A stretch of 49,527 bases of DNA from Pedobacter sp. MC2016-05 (GTDB taxonomy: Bacteria > Bacteroidota > Bacteroidia > Sphingobacteriales > Sphingobacteriaceae). A model generated the notes under the pieces. That model was not told the origin of the DNA. It saw only the letters and a list, made by a program, of their open reading frames with translations, and made no database searches. The translations under genes were made by a program, and so were the position numbers. Each line of letters opens with the position of its first letter. Positions within the stretch are counted from its first letter, which is position 1. The DNA is taken from the NCBI RefSeq assembly GCF_026239735.1, contig NZ_JAPIVT010000028.1, positions 1 to 49,527 of the forward strand. The letters are read 5' to 3'. Positions 28,046-36,060 of the stretch are shown one piece after another.

Positions 28046-28960
28046 ATGAGGAGTAAAATTATTCATTTACAAACGATCTCAGAGATGTTTTTACTCTTCG
28101 GGCTGGCTCACGATATCCATCATCCTTTAGTTGGTGTGGTAGACTTTAGCAAAGTGGATCAGCAGATAGACTGTGAAATAAAATTGTCTGCAGATTATTA
28201 CTCCATTATGTTTAAGAGCTACCCTGATAATAAAATCAAGTATGGGCGAAAAATCATTGATTTTCAGGACGGTAGTCTAATCTGCATGGCACCCAATCAG
28301 ATTATCGAAATTGACAATAATGAGCAAGCGTCCGAAAACATAATGGGTTGGGGATTATTTTTTCATCCTGATCTAATCCGGGCAACGTCCTTAAATGATA
28401 AAATGAAGGAATACAGCTTTTTTTCCTATCAAACTTCGGAAGCACTTCATTTCTCCGAAAAGGAAAAACGTGTTTTATATGACTGCGTATCCAAAATTAA
28501 CACTGAACTGGAAGAAAACATAGACGTGCATAGCCAAAGTATAATAGTTTCCACAATCGAATTATTGCTCAATTATTGCAGCCGTTTTTACGGGCGGCAA
28601 TTTATAACAAGGAGGAGTTCCAATAATTCAGTGCTCGTTCAGTTTGAGAAAATTCTCACCAATTATTACTCGCAGGAAAATAAGCAGGAAAAGGGCTTGC
28701 CTACTGTGAAATATTTATCCGAACAGGTGAATTTATCACCTGGATATTTAAGTGACTTACTTAAAAAAGAAACTGGTAAAAATACTCAGGACCATATTCA
28801 TCTATATTTAATTGAGGAAGCTAAAAACAAGCTGATAGGTACAAATAAATCTGTTAGTGAGATCGCATATGAGTTAGGCTTTGACTATCCTCAATACTTT
28901 AATAAACTTTTCAAGCAAAAAACAGGGCAAACTCCTGTCGAGTACAGGAATATGAATTGA
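28046..28960 (+). CDS. AraC-family transcriptional regulator
   Basis: About 305 residues from the ATG at 28046 (MRSKIIHLQTISEMF); the frame is open back to 28007. The N-terminal two thirds is the AraC-type sensing region common in Bacteroidota (HHPLVGVVDFSKVD; MGWGLFFHPDLIRATSL). The C-terminal 100 residues hold two HTH units (VKYLSEQVNLSPGYLSDLLK, and SVSEIAYELGFDYPQYFNKL ending KQKTGQTPVEYRN). It probably controls the SDR gene directly upstream. The inducer is unknown. Confidence 0.9.
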   Translation: MRSKIIHLQTISEMFLLFGLAHDIHHPLVGVVDFSKVDQQIDCEIKLSADYYSIMFKSYPDNKIKYGRKIIDFQDGSLICMAPNQIIEIDNNEQASENIMGWGLFFHPDLIRATSLNDKMKEYSFFSYQTSEALHFSEKEKRVLYDCVSKINTELEENIDVHSQSIIVSTIELLLNYCSRFYGRQFITRRSSNNSVLVQFEKILTNYYSQENKQEKGLPTVKYLSEQVNLSPGYLSDLLKKETGKNTQDHIHLYLIEEAKNKLIGTNKSVSEIAYELGFDYPQYFNKLFKQKTGQTPVEYRNMN

Positions 28961-29116
28961 CGCCAAAAAATAAAAGAGAAATGATATGTTAAAAAGTAAG
29001 TATCTGGACTACTATATGAATAAGCTATATTTTAACGTAAATAATTTACTGGAATAGCCAATAGAATTGTTATCACGAATGCGGGTTTTCATAGGATGAG
29101 AAAATTCAATTCAGTT

Positions 29117-29135
29117 ATTGTCTCAAAAAGCGAAC
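29117..29135 (+). repeat. Dispersed repeat copy C
   Basis: ATTGTCTCAAAAAGCGAAC, 17 of 19 bases identical to copies A and B. It is preceded by AATTCAGTT, a sequence that also occurs 48 bases before copy D. Confidence 0.6.
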
Positions 29136-29409
29136 AATTTTTATTACAAAAGAGAACTCTGGAAACAACTCTCATCATCATTTAAATTAATAGTGCTCAC
29201 TCAAAGATTATGAGTCTTCTAGCCTAACCGCCCTTATATGAGGTAAAATGTGCTTTTCTGACTTACAGAAGCAATTTACGAACTATTTTTGAAACTGCAA
29301 AATTTTGCTCCGTTACGTATTTGTTACGGTTTTATTTAAAGTCTATTGCATTGAACTTTCTGAATTTGTTATGCCATTTCACTTTGAGCTACGCTATAGA
29401 ACCACAGCA

Positions 29410-29437
29410 AAGGCCACAGAGTGTGATCTGTGGCCTT
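29410..29437 (-). terminator. Strong hairpin after the SDR pair
   Basis: AAGGCCACAG pairs perfectly with CTGTGGCCTT around an eight-base loop, about 100 bases past the end of the minus-strand SDR gene. There is no T run, so it may work with Rho or only protect the 3' end. Confidence 0.5.
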
Positions 29438-29533
29438 GACTTAAAGTGGCTATTGCTGATTTATTTCGGCAGGTTTTGATGAACCCACAGTCATTAATGA
29501 TTCCGTCTAATGTCTTAATTTTTTGGCTGCCAT

Positions 29534-30292
29534 TTAAAAACCATACATACCGCCTGAAACTGATATTTGCTCACCAGTAATCCAGGCTGCATCATCAGAT
29601 GCGAGAAACACTGCGGCTTTCGCAATATCCCCGGGCTGGCCTCTTCGGCCAAGTGGTGTATTGGCAATAAACATTTTTTCATAATCACTCCCCTTGGTTA
29701 CACCCGCACTGGTTGCTCCTTCTGTTTCTGTAGCACCAGGCAAAATAGAATTGATCCGAACTTTTTTTGCACCCAGTTCTTTTGACAAAGCGATGGTGAA
29801 CGCATCTAGTGCGGCCTTAGTTGAAGAATATAATGAGGCATTCGGTAATGGATACTTGCTTGCACCCGAACTGATATTAATTATGTTGCCTCCCTCATCA
29901 CCGAAAAGCTTCAATGCTGCCTGGATAGTTAATACAGGTCCTAATACATTCACATTAAAACTTTGGTGAAATGCCTCTACCGAAATCTGCTCAATAGGTG
30001 CATAGCCTTGAGATACTGCATTGTTAACTAAAACATCTAATGTTCCGTAAGCTTTTTCCGTTTCTTCAAACAGCCTGATCACATCAGCTTCTTTAGATAC
30101 ATCTGCTTGCACGGCCATGGCTGTGCCACCATTATCCATTATGGTTTTCACCACTTTTTCTGCGTCTTCTTTACTCGATGCATAATTCACTACAACTTTT
30201 GCACCTTCTGCAGCAAAATGTTTGGCTATAGCTGCACCTATTCCTTTTGAAGCACCGGTAACAACCGCAACTTTATTTTTTAATCTTTCCAT
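29534..30292 (-). CDS. Short-chain dehydrogenase/reductase (3-oxoacyl-ACP reductase/glucose dehydrogenase-like)
   Basis: 252 residues. Motifs: TGASKGIGAAIAKHFA, LVNNAVSQGYAP (NNA), INISSGASKYPLPNA with catalytic Ser, YSSTKAALDAF (YxxxK), and the family C terminus GEQISVSGGMYGF. The length and pattern fit the large FabG/glucose 1-dehydrogenase-like group; the substrate cannot be assigned. It is 14 bases after a second SDR gene on the same strand, so the two form an operon, possibly under the Crp-like regulator upstream. Confidence 0.88.
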   Translation of the reverse strand: MERLKNKVAVVTGASKGIGAAIAKHFAAEGAKVVVNYASSKEDAEKVVKTIMDNGGTAMAVQADVSKEADVIRLFEETEKAYGTLDVLVNNAVSQGYAPIEQISVEAFHQSFNVNVLGPVLTIQAALKLFGDEGGNIINISSGASKYPLPNASLYSSTKAALDAFTIALSKELGAKKVRINSILPGATETEGATSAGVTKGSDYEKMFIANTPLGRRGQPGDIAKAAVFLASDDAAWITGEQISVSGGMYGF

Positions 30293-30306
30293 TTCGAATT
30301 ATTTTT

Positions 30307-31059
30307 TTACTTAGATAAATAAGTCATGCCACCATCAACAAGGAGTTCGGCACCCAACATGAATGAAGAGTCATCAGAGGCCAGGAATACCGCTGTTTTA
30401 CCGATATCAGATGGTTGTCCTATTCTGCCAATCGGCATTACACTGGCAAAGTGTGTTTTCAAAGCTTCAATTTGTTCCGCAGGTACGAATTTGTCAAATG
30501 CTGGCGTATCAGTTGTTCCCGGTGTAATTACGTTTACTCTTATTTTTCTATCTGTAAGGTCATTTGAAAACGCTTTTGCCAGAAAGATCACAGCCGCTTT
30601 TGCGGCACCATAAAGCCCAAATGAAGGGTAGGCACGATGTGCTGCATTTGATCCGATCAGAATAACAGAACCTCCATCATTCATATACGGCAGCGCTTTT
30701 TGCAGAGTGAAGTAAACACTCTTTAAGTTCAGGTCTATGGCTTTGTCAAAGTCGGCTTCGGTCGTATCTGCCACGGTTCCGGTAGTTCCGGCACCAGCGT
30801 TTGCTACAACCACGTCTATCTTACCAAATTTCTCAGCGGTTTCTTTAAATACGCGCTCCAGATCGGCCAGGTTGGTTACATCTGCATTGATGGCTATAAA
30901 ATCATCACCGAGCTGTACCGCAGCATTAGCTAGGGTTTCCTTGTTTCTGCCAACAATGGTTCCAACTGCGTCTTCATTTTTAAATGCTTCCGCAATACCA
31001 AATCCAATACCGCTATTACCCCCTGTGATTACGGCGACTTTATTTTTTAACTTATTCAT
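30307..31059 (-). CDS. Short-chain dehydrogenase/reductase
   Basis: 250 residues. Motifs: TGGNSGIGFGIAEAFK, VVANAGAGTTG (NAG), VILIGSNAAHRAYPS with catalytic Ser, YGAAKAAVIFLAKAF (YxxxK) and LGAELLVDGGMTYLSK at the end. The substrate is unknown. It is first in the two-gene SDR operon, downstream of the Crp/Fnr gene by 92 bases on the same strand. Confidence 0.88.
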   Translation of the reverse strand: MNKLKNKVAVITGGNSGIGFGIAEAFKNEDAVGTIVGRNKETLANAAVQLGDDFIAINADVTNLADLERVFKETAEKFGKIDVVVANAGAGTTGTVADTTEADFDKAIDLNLKSVYFTLQKALPYMNDGGSVILIGSNAAHRAYPSFGLYGAAKAAVIFLAKAFSNDLTDRKIRVNVITPGTTDTPAFDKFVPAEQIEALKTHFASVMPIGRIGQPSDIGKTAVFLASDDSSFMLGAELLVDGGMTYLSK

Positions 31060-31151
31060 GATTTTTGCGATTTAATTAATACCCAAAGATGCAGCCTCAT
31101 AAGGGGCTGGATCTTGACTTTAGTCATTAAATGCACATGATAAAAATCAAT

Positions 31152-31739
31152 TTATTTTAAGGCGTTCTTCCTTATCCTGCTTAAAGTCTCGGGGGATAAT
31201 CCCAGGTAAGATGCAATCATGTTTTGTGGAAACCGCTGTAAAAAGTGTGGATATTCATTAACCAATTCCTGGAAACGCTCTTCCCCTGATTGGCTTATAG
31301 CAGACTGCATCCTTTTCTGTGCTGCAATGGTGTAATTTTGATTAATAATGTTCTGCATTGCTGCAAAAGCTGGAATAGGCTTTATAAACTCATCCACAAG
31401 CGCATTCGTTATCTGAAGAAGTTCCATGTCCTCCAGTGCCTGGATATTAAACCGACTTGGTGTTAATTGGTAAAAGCTTTCAAAGTCGTTCAGCCACCAA
31501 TTCTCGACACTTAATTTTAGAATATGTTCGTGCCCTTTTTCATCAACTGTAAACGTTCTAGCCGAGCCTTTTACAATAAACCCTGTATACTTACATACAT
31601 CTCCTTCTTGTAAAAAATATTGTCGCTTTTTTAGTTTCTTTGACTTGAAGTGCCTAATAAAAACTTGTTTCTCGTCAGCTGAAAGTACCTTGCCAGAAAG
31701 TCTCTCAACATAATCAAAAAGCGGTGTAAAATCGGACAT
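31152..31739 (-). CDS. Crp/Fnr-family transcriptional regulator
   Basis: About 195 residues from MSDFTPLFDYVERL; an ATG just before it (31742) and one at 31769 inside a long palindrome are alternatives. The cyclic-nucleotide-binding beta-barrel spans residues about 30-120 (KKRQYFLQEGDVCKYTGFIV; GSARTFTVDEKGHEHILKL), and the C-terminal HTH includes FLQRFPQNMIASYLGLSPET then LSRIRK. Crp-like proteins of this subgroup in Bacteroidota often lack cAMP-binding residues and bind unknown ligands. A 49-bp palindrome lies directly upstream and the SDR pair downstream, so it probably controls itself and those genes. Confidence 0.88.
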   Translation of the reverse strand: MSDFTPLFDYVERLSGKVLSADEKQVFIRHFKSKKLKKRQYFLQEGDVCKYTGFIVKGSARTFTVDEKGHEHILKLSVENWWLNDFESFYQLTPSRFNIQALEDMELLQITNALVDEFIKPIPAFAAMQNIINQNYTIAAQKRMQSAISQSGEERFQELVNEYPHFLQRFPQNMIASYLGLSPETLSRIRKNALK

Positions 31740-31750
31740 CATATAAATAC

Positions 31751-31799
31751 CTATAGAAAATGAGATCAAAAATAGCCTTTTTTGATCTCATTTCTATAG
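31751..31799. repeat. 49-bp near-perfect palindrome in front of the Crp-like gene
   Basis: The left arm (31751-31772, CTATAGAAAATGAGATC then AAAAA) and right arm (31778-31799, TTTTTTGATCTCA then TTTCTATAG) are inverted copies differing only by the position of one A/T, around five bases (TAGCC). It ends nine bases before the first ATG of the regulator. It could be an operator, a leader hairpin or a terminator. Confidence 0.75.
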
Positions 31800-32267
31800 C
31801 CTTCTGTCAGGTGTTAAACAGTACCCCGAAAAATTCACTTTTGAAAACTTGAAACATCGAACCCCTAAAGTGAGTTTCTTGCCCGCTCTTATCTTCTAGA
31901 TTAACAGCAATTTACGGAATAAAAAAGAAGGCAAACGAACGTTTTACAGTACTTGCCAGTTGTGGCTCCCGAGACTGTGTACTTTTCTGAAATTTGCTTG
32001 ATGATTTGAAGAGAATTGCAAAGATTGGGGAAAGATCCTTTAGAATAATCTAATCATTTCAAAATAACAGCAAAAAAAGATTCTAAGTCTTCTAGTCTCA
32101 AGCACTCTCATATCCACAAATACGTATCTATCGAGTTATTTCACAAAATTTCGTAGCATTGAGAATTTACTTCATCACCTATATATTACGGTTTACATTT
32201 TCATTAAAATCAAATTTTTAATTCAGTTATTAGTTTAAATGTTTGATACAGCTTATTCTGTTGAACC

Positions 32268-32283
32268 GTTTCAAAAAACGAAA
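32268..32283 (+). repeat. Dispersed repeat copy D (diverged)
   Basis: GTTTCAAAAAACGAAA, sharing TCAAAAAACGAA with copies A and B. Confidence 0.45.
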
Positions 32284-32332
32284 ATTATAGGAAACTCATC
32301 GAATATGCTAGTAACTGAGACATTATCATAAA

Positions 32333-32611
32333 TCAAACTCTTCCCCTCCTTTTACTTTCCTTAAATTCCGATAAAAGGTCACTCTTATAAAACTTATCTC
32401 CTCCGGGAAGCTTCATAGGCTTTAGCCTACCCTGTCTAACCATGCGTTTATAAGTACTCTCACTAATCCCAAGGTAATCCATAACCTCCTGTCGGTTCAT
32501 TTGTGGATCCTCATCAAAAGCAAGGTTACCGTGGTATTTACTGTTGTAAACCAGTACCAAAATCTGATATATCTTAGATAAGATATCCAGAAGAGCATCA
32601 ATCTTATTCAT
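32333..32611 (-). CDS. Small HTH (excisionase/MerR-like) DNA-binding protein
   Basis: 92 residues. After a hydrophobic N-terminal helix, residues 38-85 form an HTH_17-type domain: MNRQEVMDYLGISESTYKRM, then VRQGRLKPMKLPGGDKFYKS and a basic tail SKRRGRV. Such proteins are common next to mobilisation or integration genes in Bacteroidota, but no integrase or relaxase is in the window. Translation could also start at the internal Met (residue 38). It marks the beginning of an accessory stretch extending to about 36 kb. Confidence 0.7.
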   Translation of the reverse strand: MNKIDALLDILSKIYQILVLVYNSKYHGNLAFDEDPQMNRQEVMDYLGISESTYKRMVRQGRLKPMKLPGGDKFYKSDLLSEFKESKRRGRV

Positions 32612-32959
32612 GAATCAAAGATTTAAATGTTAACATTTAAGCTTAATTCGTTCCCATATATTCTTTAAGCGGAACATGCCACAATGCAGTCAATCAGACC
32701 TCCGTCAAACAACAACACTGTAAAGGCAACAGAAGCATCCATTACTGCAAATAAAATATATTAATCTACACCAGTCAAGTGGCTGCAGGGTTGCTAAAAC
32801 AAGCAACCCTTAAGTTCAATCTGAAAAGGAATACACCAAGCCGCAGCTGCAACAAAAATTTCTTCGCACAAATCATCCTTTCGCCACGGAAAAAAACCAA
32901 TTGGCCAAGGAGAAGAAAAAAGGAAATCACTTAATTTTATCTTAAGTGAGCAAAAAGGA
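32612..32959. other. Intergenic region with a 9-bp hairpin
   Basis: It has no gene. AGGGTTGCT (32787-32795) pairs perfectly with AGCAACCCT (32802-32810) around a six-base loop. A very similar hairpin lies at 45561-45580. Either could be a terminator or leader element. Confidence 0.5.
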
Positions 32960-32965
32960 TTGAAA

Positions 32966-34114
32966 ATGAATTACGAACTCCTGCATTTTATGCACATTTT
33001 GGAAGCAACAGTTGCTGAAAAAAATCCAAAAAATATCAATAAAGAAGAACTGAAAATTGAAATCAGGCAGGAATCACTGAGAATTATCAGCGTATTAAAA
33101 AACGCAGTCTGCCATCTTAAGCCTCAAAGAGCCAAACATTACATTGCCCAACATCAGCACTCACTAGAGGTACTTTTGCAAGAAACTCAAATCATCACAG
33201 CAAATGAGTCCACAAATGAAAAGGAGAATACTCCTGGATTAATTCAAATAACTACCCTGGGAATAATCAATATCCTTCAGGATATCAAACGCTACTTCCC
33301 TGAATATTTTAACTATGAAAGCTTTCTCCCAGAAAAACAATGGCAAACAGAAATTGAAAATCTCAATAAGCAAACTAACGAGCTCATTGAAACACTAACT
33401 ACGCAACAGAACGGCAAAGAAATCATCAAATTCTTGGAAAGCTTACTAAAATCAGCCTTCCAGCCGGATAAACCACTTACCTACAAACAGCTCAGTTACT
33501 GGCAAATTGTTCTAAAAGAGCTTTGCTGCAAATTGAAGCAGCAGAACGAAAAGAGCACTATCTTAGAGCTCATATCGACCCTGATTTCCCTCAATCTAAA
33601 CCACAAAGACTTTTTTCAATTCTGTTGCAACTATATCAACACGGAATTACAAACCTGCGAAGAAATGTCAGCCCAGCACAAAACGCTATCACTGATCAGA
33701 AAAAGCATTCTACAAATTTATCCTCTTACAAATACCCACTACGATCCGGGCCTCATTCCCATCAAGCAGTCCCTACTAAAATTCGTAACGTCTGAAATGC
33801 AATACCTGCAGTCCATGGAACACATTGCAAACGACCTCTATCAACATAGCCTGTTGGACAGCAAATATAAAGTAACCTTCACCGTAAAGCAACTCGCAAT
33901 ATTCATTCACCTGCAAGTAACCGCAAAAATCATCATGCCAGGTAGCCCAAAAATACTTCATGAATACATCGCCAAACATTACAGCACCAGCGAAACCAGC
34001 CGCATCTCGGTAAAGAGTTTCAAAAACGCCTACTATAGTGCCTCCACAGAAGACCTTGAAAAAGTAATCGACAAAATCGTCACCATGCTGGCCATCGCCC
34101 AGGAAAAACTTTGA
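32966..34114 (+). CDS. Unrecognised helical cytoplasmic protein
   Basis: 382 residues from the ATG at 32966 (MNYELLHFMHILEATV). There is no signal peptide or membrane helix. It is predicted to be almost all helical, rich in Gln, Lys and Glu. The last 90 residues (FTVKQLAIFIHLQVTAKIIM, ISVKSFKNAYYSASTEDLEK) recall the C terminus of RteC-like and related Bacteroidota mobile-element proteins, but this is only an impression of pattern. It follows the HTH gene divergently and precedes an XRE regulator. Codon use appears normal, so it is likely a real gene. Function unknown. Confidence 0.7.
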   Translation: MNYELLHFMHILEATVAEKNPKNINKEELKIEIRQESLRIISVLKNAVCHLKPQRAKHYIAQHQHSLEVLLQETQIITANESTNEKENTPGLIQITTLGIINILQDIKRYFPEYFNYESFLPEKQWQTEIENLNKQTNELIETLTTQQNGKEIIKFLESLLKSAFQPDKPLTYKQLSYWQIVLKELCCKLKQQNEKSTILELISTLISLNLNHKDFFQFCCNYINTELQTCEEMSAQHKTLSLIRKSILQIYPLTNTHYDPGLIPIKQSLLKFVTSEMQYLQSMEHIANDLYQHSLLDSKYKVTFTVKQLAIFIHLQVTAKIIMPGSPKILHEYIAKHYSTSETSRISVKSFKNAYYSASTEDLEKVIDKIVTMLAIAQEKL

Positions 34115-34759
34115 TTCTCCAGAAATAGTGGAAAGCGTATTGACAAACCACTTAGGGATTTTGAATCTAATGCTTAGTAAAACGGTGTGATCGGTTAAAA
34201 TAGAACCAATATCAGATCCTTCATTTATAGTATCATTAAATGTAGAATCCTTTACAGGAAGCGGCGAAGAACCGCCCAAAATACATAGACTAACTGCAAA
34301 CGGGAAATTTCCCACTCCAAAAACGACCAATTTTCCGTATAATCAGACTGAACATGATTCTAAATTTGGAAAGACATCCAAGGCAGGTTATTGCTTTTTA
34401 AAAGTAAATTTTTCCTCAGAAATTATTTATCATAAAAATCAAAGACAATGTACAATTCATGTTCTTATCGTGTATGGCAGCCCTGCTGCTGATTTCGGTC
34501 CTGTTTTTAATCTTGGGCGAATACACCATTTCTACAATACCGGATATATATATATATCCATTTGTATGATTATATTTATATTCTTTTGCTAGAGTCAGAT
34601 TAATAACTGGCTGCTATCGTTTAAAACCATTATAAAAGCATCCACTCTCGACAAAGTCAGTAGCACATTACTACCTGTTGCTAAATACAGCGTTTGATTG
34701 GATATTCCACTCTAAAATTTGCGCCTAACAATCACTTTAAGAGCCTATAGTCAAATGGG
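34115..34759. other. Intergenic region with one possible tiny membrane peptide
   Basis: 645 bases. A minus-strand frame entering from 34330 overlaps the gene at 32966 in antisense and lacks family resemblance. A TA microsatellite (ATATATATATAT) lies near 34550. The only other candidate is the 36-codon frame at 34459. Confidence 0.5.
34459..34569 (+). CDS. Possible 36-residue membrane peptide
   Basis: MFLSCMAALLLISVLFLILG followed by EYTISTIPDIYIYPFV. One hydrophobic helix, no homologue recognised and no clear ribosome-binding site. It could be a chance frame or the remnant of a longer gene. Confidence 0.2.
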   Translation: MFLSCMAALLLISVLFLILGEYTISTIPDIYIYPFV

Positions 34760-35323
34760 TCAGCTCCAAAAAACATCAACCATCCTTATTCCTTTTGTCC
34801 CACTAGATTTTACAATCTCTTTTTTTGTAGTTTTTAAATGGCCTTTTTTAACAGCATACCTTAATCCTTTCGAAAGTTCTTCACTGGAAAATTCTTTCTT
34901 GTAAACCTCTCTACTGTGAATTCTTATTTCAGAAACAGAACGTTTATCTTCCATGAATTCAGAGGGTATGAGCACATTAACTAAGAAGAAGTCAATACTT
35001 TGCTCATTTCTTTTACTAATAAAATACTCTAAGTTATTACTATATTTTCTTCTAAAATCTATCAACTTATCACTCTCAAGCAAAGAAGGTAGTGGTCTAT
35101 TAAGATTAAAAATAACTCCGGAATCAAAATTTAAAATAGCCCCAATTTGATTTGCAAATGAATTGCTTAGCGGACGTGAACCGTTGACAACTCCATAAAT
35201 GTGAGATTCTGATTTCCCTACTAATTGAGAGAAACCCGAAACTTCCAAATCACAAAGTTTTAGGATCATTTTAAATCTCTTTGCTAATAATGAACTGTAC
35301 TCCTTATTTCCATAATCGATCAT
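34760..35323 (-). CDS. XRE-family helix-turn-helix protein
   Basis: 187 residues. The N-terminal 70 residues form an XRE/Cro-type HTH (LAKRFKMILKLCDLEVSGFS then QLVGKSESHIYGVVNGSRPL). The remaining 110 residues are unlike common sensor domains (KLIDFRRKYSNNLEYFISKR; SEEL SKGLRYAVKKGHLKTT). It is transcribed away from the SusC operon, with the structured element at 35401-35613 in between, so it may regulate either direction. Its partner genes are unknown. Confidence 0.8.
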   Translation of the reverse strand: MIDYGNKEYSSLLAKRFKMILKLCDLEVSGFSQLVGKSESHIYGVVNGSRPLSNSFANQIGAILNFDSGVIFNLNRPLPSLLESDKLIDFRRKYSNNLEYFISKRNEQSIDFFLVNVLIPSEFMEDKRSVSEIRIHSREVYKKEFSSEELSKGLRYAVKKGHLKTTKKEIVKSSGTKGIRMVDVFWS

Positions 35324-35400
35324 GAATAAAATAAATCATACAGTTATGCTATAAATTATCATTTTTTCACTACTTTTGAATTACAAACAGGTATTAATAA

Positions 35401-35613
35401 GAGTCTTGCAGTTACAGAATCTCACGCCGTTGATGCAGGACAGCAGATTAATCCCATATCTATATGTAGTTGTGCTATATTTGTACATCGAAATAGATGT
35501 GGGGCTGCTGTAATTCCATTTCAACCTAAGGCGTGAGAACTTTAATGTAGCAATGGTAGGTAGCCCCACATGTATTATTGTCAGGGTGCTCACAAGACTC
35601 GTATCCATACGAG
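35401..35613. ncRNA. Cluster of nested and crossing inverted repeats, possible structured RNA
   Basis: Five perfect pairings occur within 213 bases: GAGTCTTG (35401-35408) with CAAGACTC (35593-35600); TCTCACGCC (35420-35428) with GGCGTGAGA (35530-35538); ACAGCAG (35440-35446) with CTGCTGT (35505-35511); ATGTGGGGCT (35497-35506) with AGCCCCACAT (35562-35571); and the hairpin CTCGTAT/ATACGAG (35598-35613). The first three nest. The fourth crosses the second and competes with the third, so the element has a pseudoknot or two alternative folds. TATATTTG (35476-35483) could be a plus-strand -7 box putting the RNA start near 35490. It matches no RNA family I can name, and the strand is not certain. 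Confidence 0.5.
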
Positions 35614-35795
35614 CAATGAGAAAACAAAGAATCAACCGGAACAGCAACCAATCACTCCAAAATGAGCGAGTAAGTCGCCCTACATTCTTCTTTTCCATAC
35701 TTGATTTTCAACACTTATTAACCCTTACTCTATCGTCCTGTCCCTTTGATCGGCTCTATGCCCTCAAACCGAAAAACCCTGTATAGCAATTCGGC

Positions 35796-35852
35796 AAAGC
35801 CTGCCTGTATTTAAAAAATAGGTTCTTTAATTAATGGTTAAAGGCAGGCTTT
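35796..35852 (+). terminator. 11-bp GC-rich hairpin with long loop
   Basis: AAAGCCTGCCT (35796-35806) pairs perfectly with AGGCAGGCTTT (35842-35852) across 35 bases of AT-rich loop. It would terminate transcription from the structured element before the SusC operon. Related GGCAGG/CCTGCC pairings occur at 46252-46315. Confidence 0.4.
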
Positions 35853-36060
35853 CCCTCTCCTACTAAATTTCAACTATCACGCTCAAAACAACTCCAAATG
35901 AGAAATAGAAATAACAAATCCTTCATCCTCATTATTTGCCCACCTGAATAAAATTCAGCATCAGCTATAGGCGTACCTAACAACAATACTTAAGCTTAGG
36001 TCTACCTAACCCTCTATCCGACGATCGCCGGTAATTCCTATTCATCAAACAAACAACCAC

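Larger units (their letters stand above)
28961..29533. other. Intergenic region with a repeat copy and a terminator
   Basis: 573 bases between convergent genes. It contains copy C of the dispersed repeat (29117-29135), a stretch around 29204-29238 that resembles one at 32076-32110, and the hairpin at 29410-29437. No gene is supported. Confidence 0.55.
31740..32332. other. Intergenic region between the Crp-like and HTH genes
   Basis: 593 bases. It holds the 49-bp palindrome, a segment at 32076-32110 resembling 29204-29238, the 12-base AATTCAGTTATT (32220-32231) shared with copy C, and repeat copy D (32268-32283). No gene is supported. Confidence 0.5.
35324..36060. other. Divergent intergenic region between the XRE and SusC genes
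   Basis: 737 bases, much longer than usual here. It contains the nested inverted repeats (35401-35613), an 11-bp hairpin (35796-35852) and the leader of the SusC operon. The longer frames on both strands overlap the inverted repeats and resemble no protein. Confidence 0.6.

Noticed and set aside
33776..34330. 184-codon minus-strand frame over and beyond the unrecognised gene
   Set aside because: It is mostly antisense to the 32966-34114 gene, has an unusual composition rich in Phe, Gly and Cys, and matches no family.
34540..34562. ATATATATATAT microsatellite as a regulatory element
   Set aside because: A short simple repeat in AT-rich DNA with no gene start close downstream on either strand; no support for a function.
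35401..35613. Retron ncRNA (msr/msd) interpretation of the inverted repeats
   Set aside because: No reverse transcriptase gene is found in the window and the crossing pair does not fit the usual msr/msd layout.
35381..35786. Frames of 105 (minus) and 77 (plus) codons in the SusC upstream region
   Set aside because: Both run through the inverted repeats and have no protein-like pattern; the structure of the DNA explains the region better.
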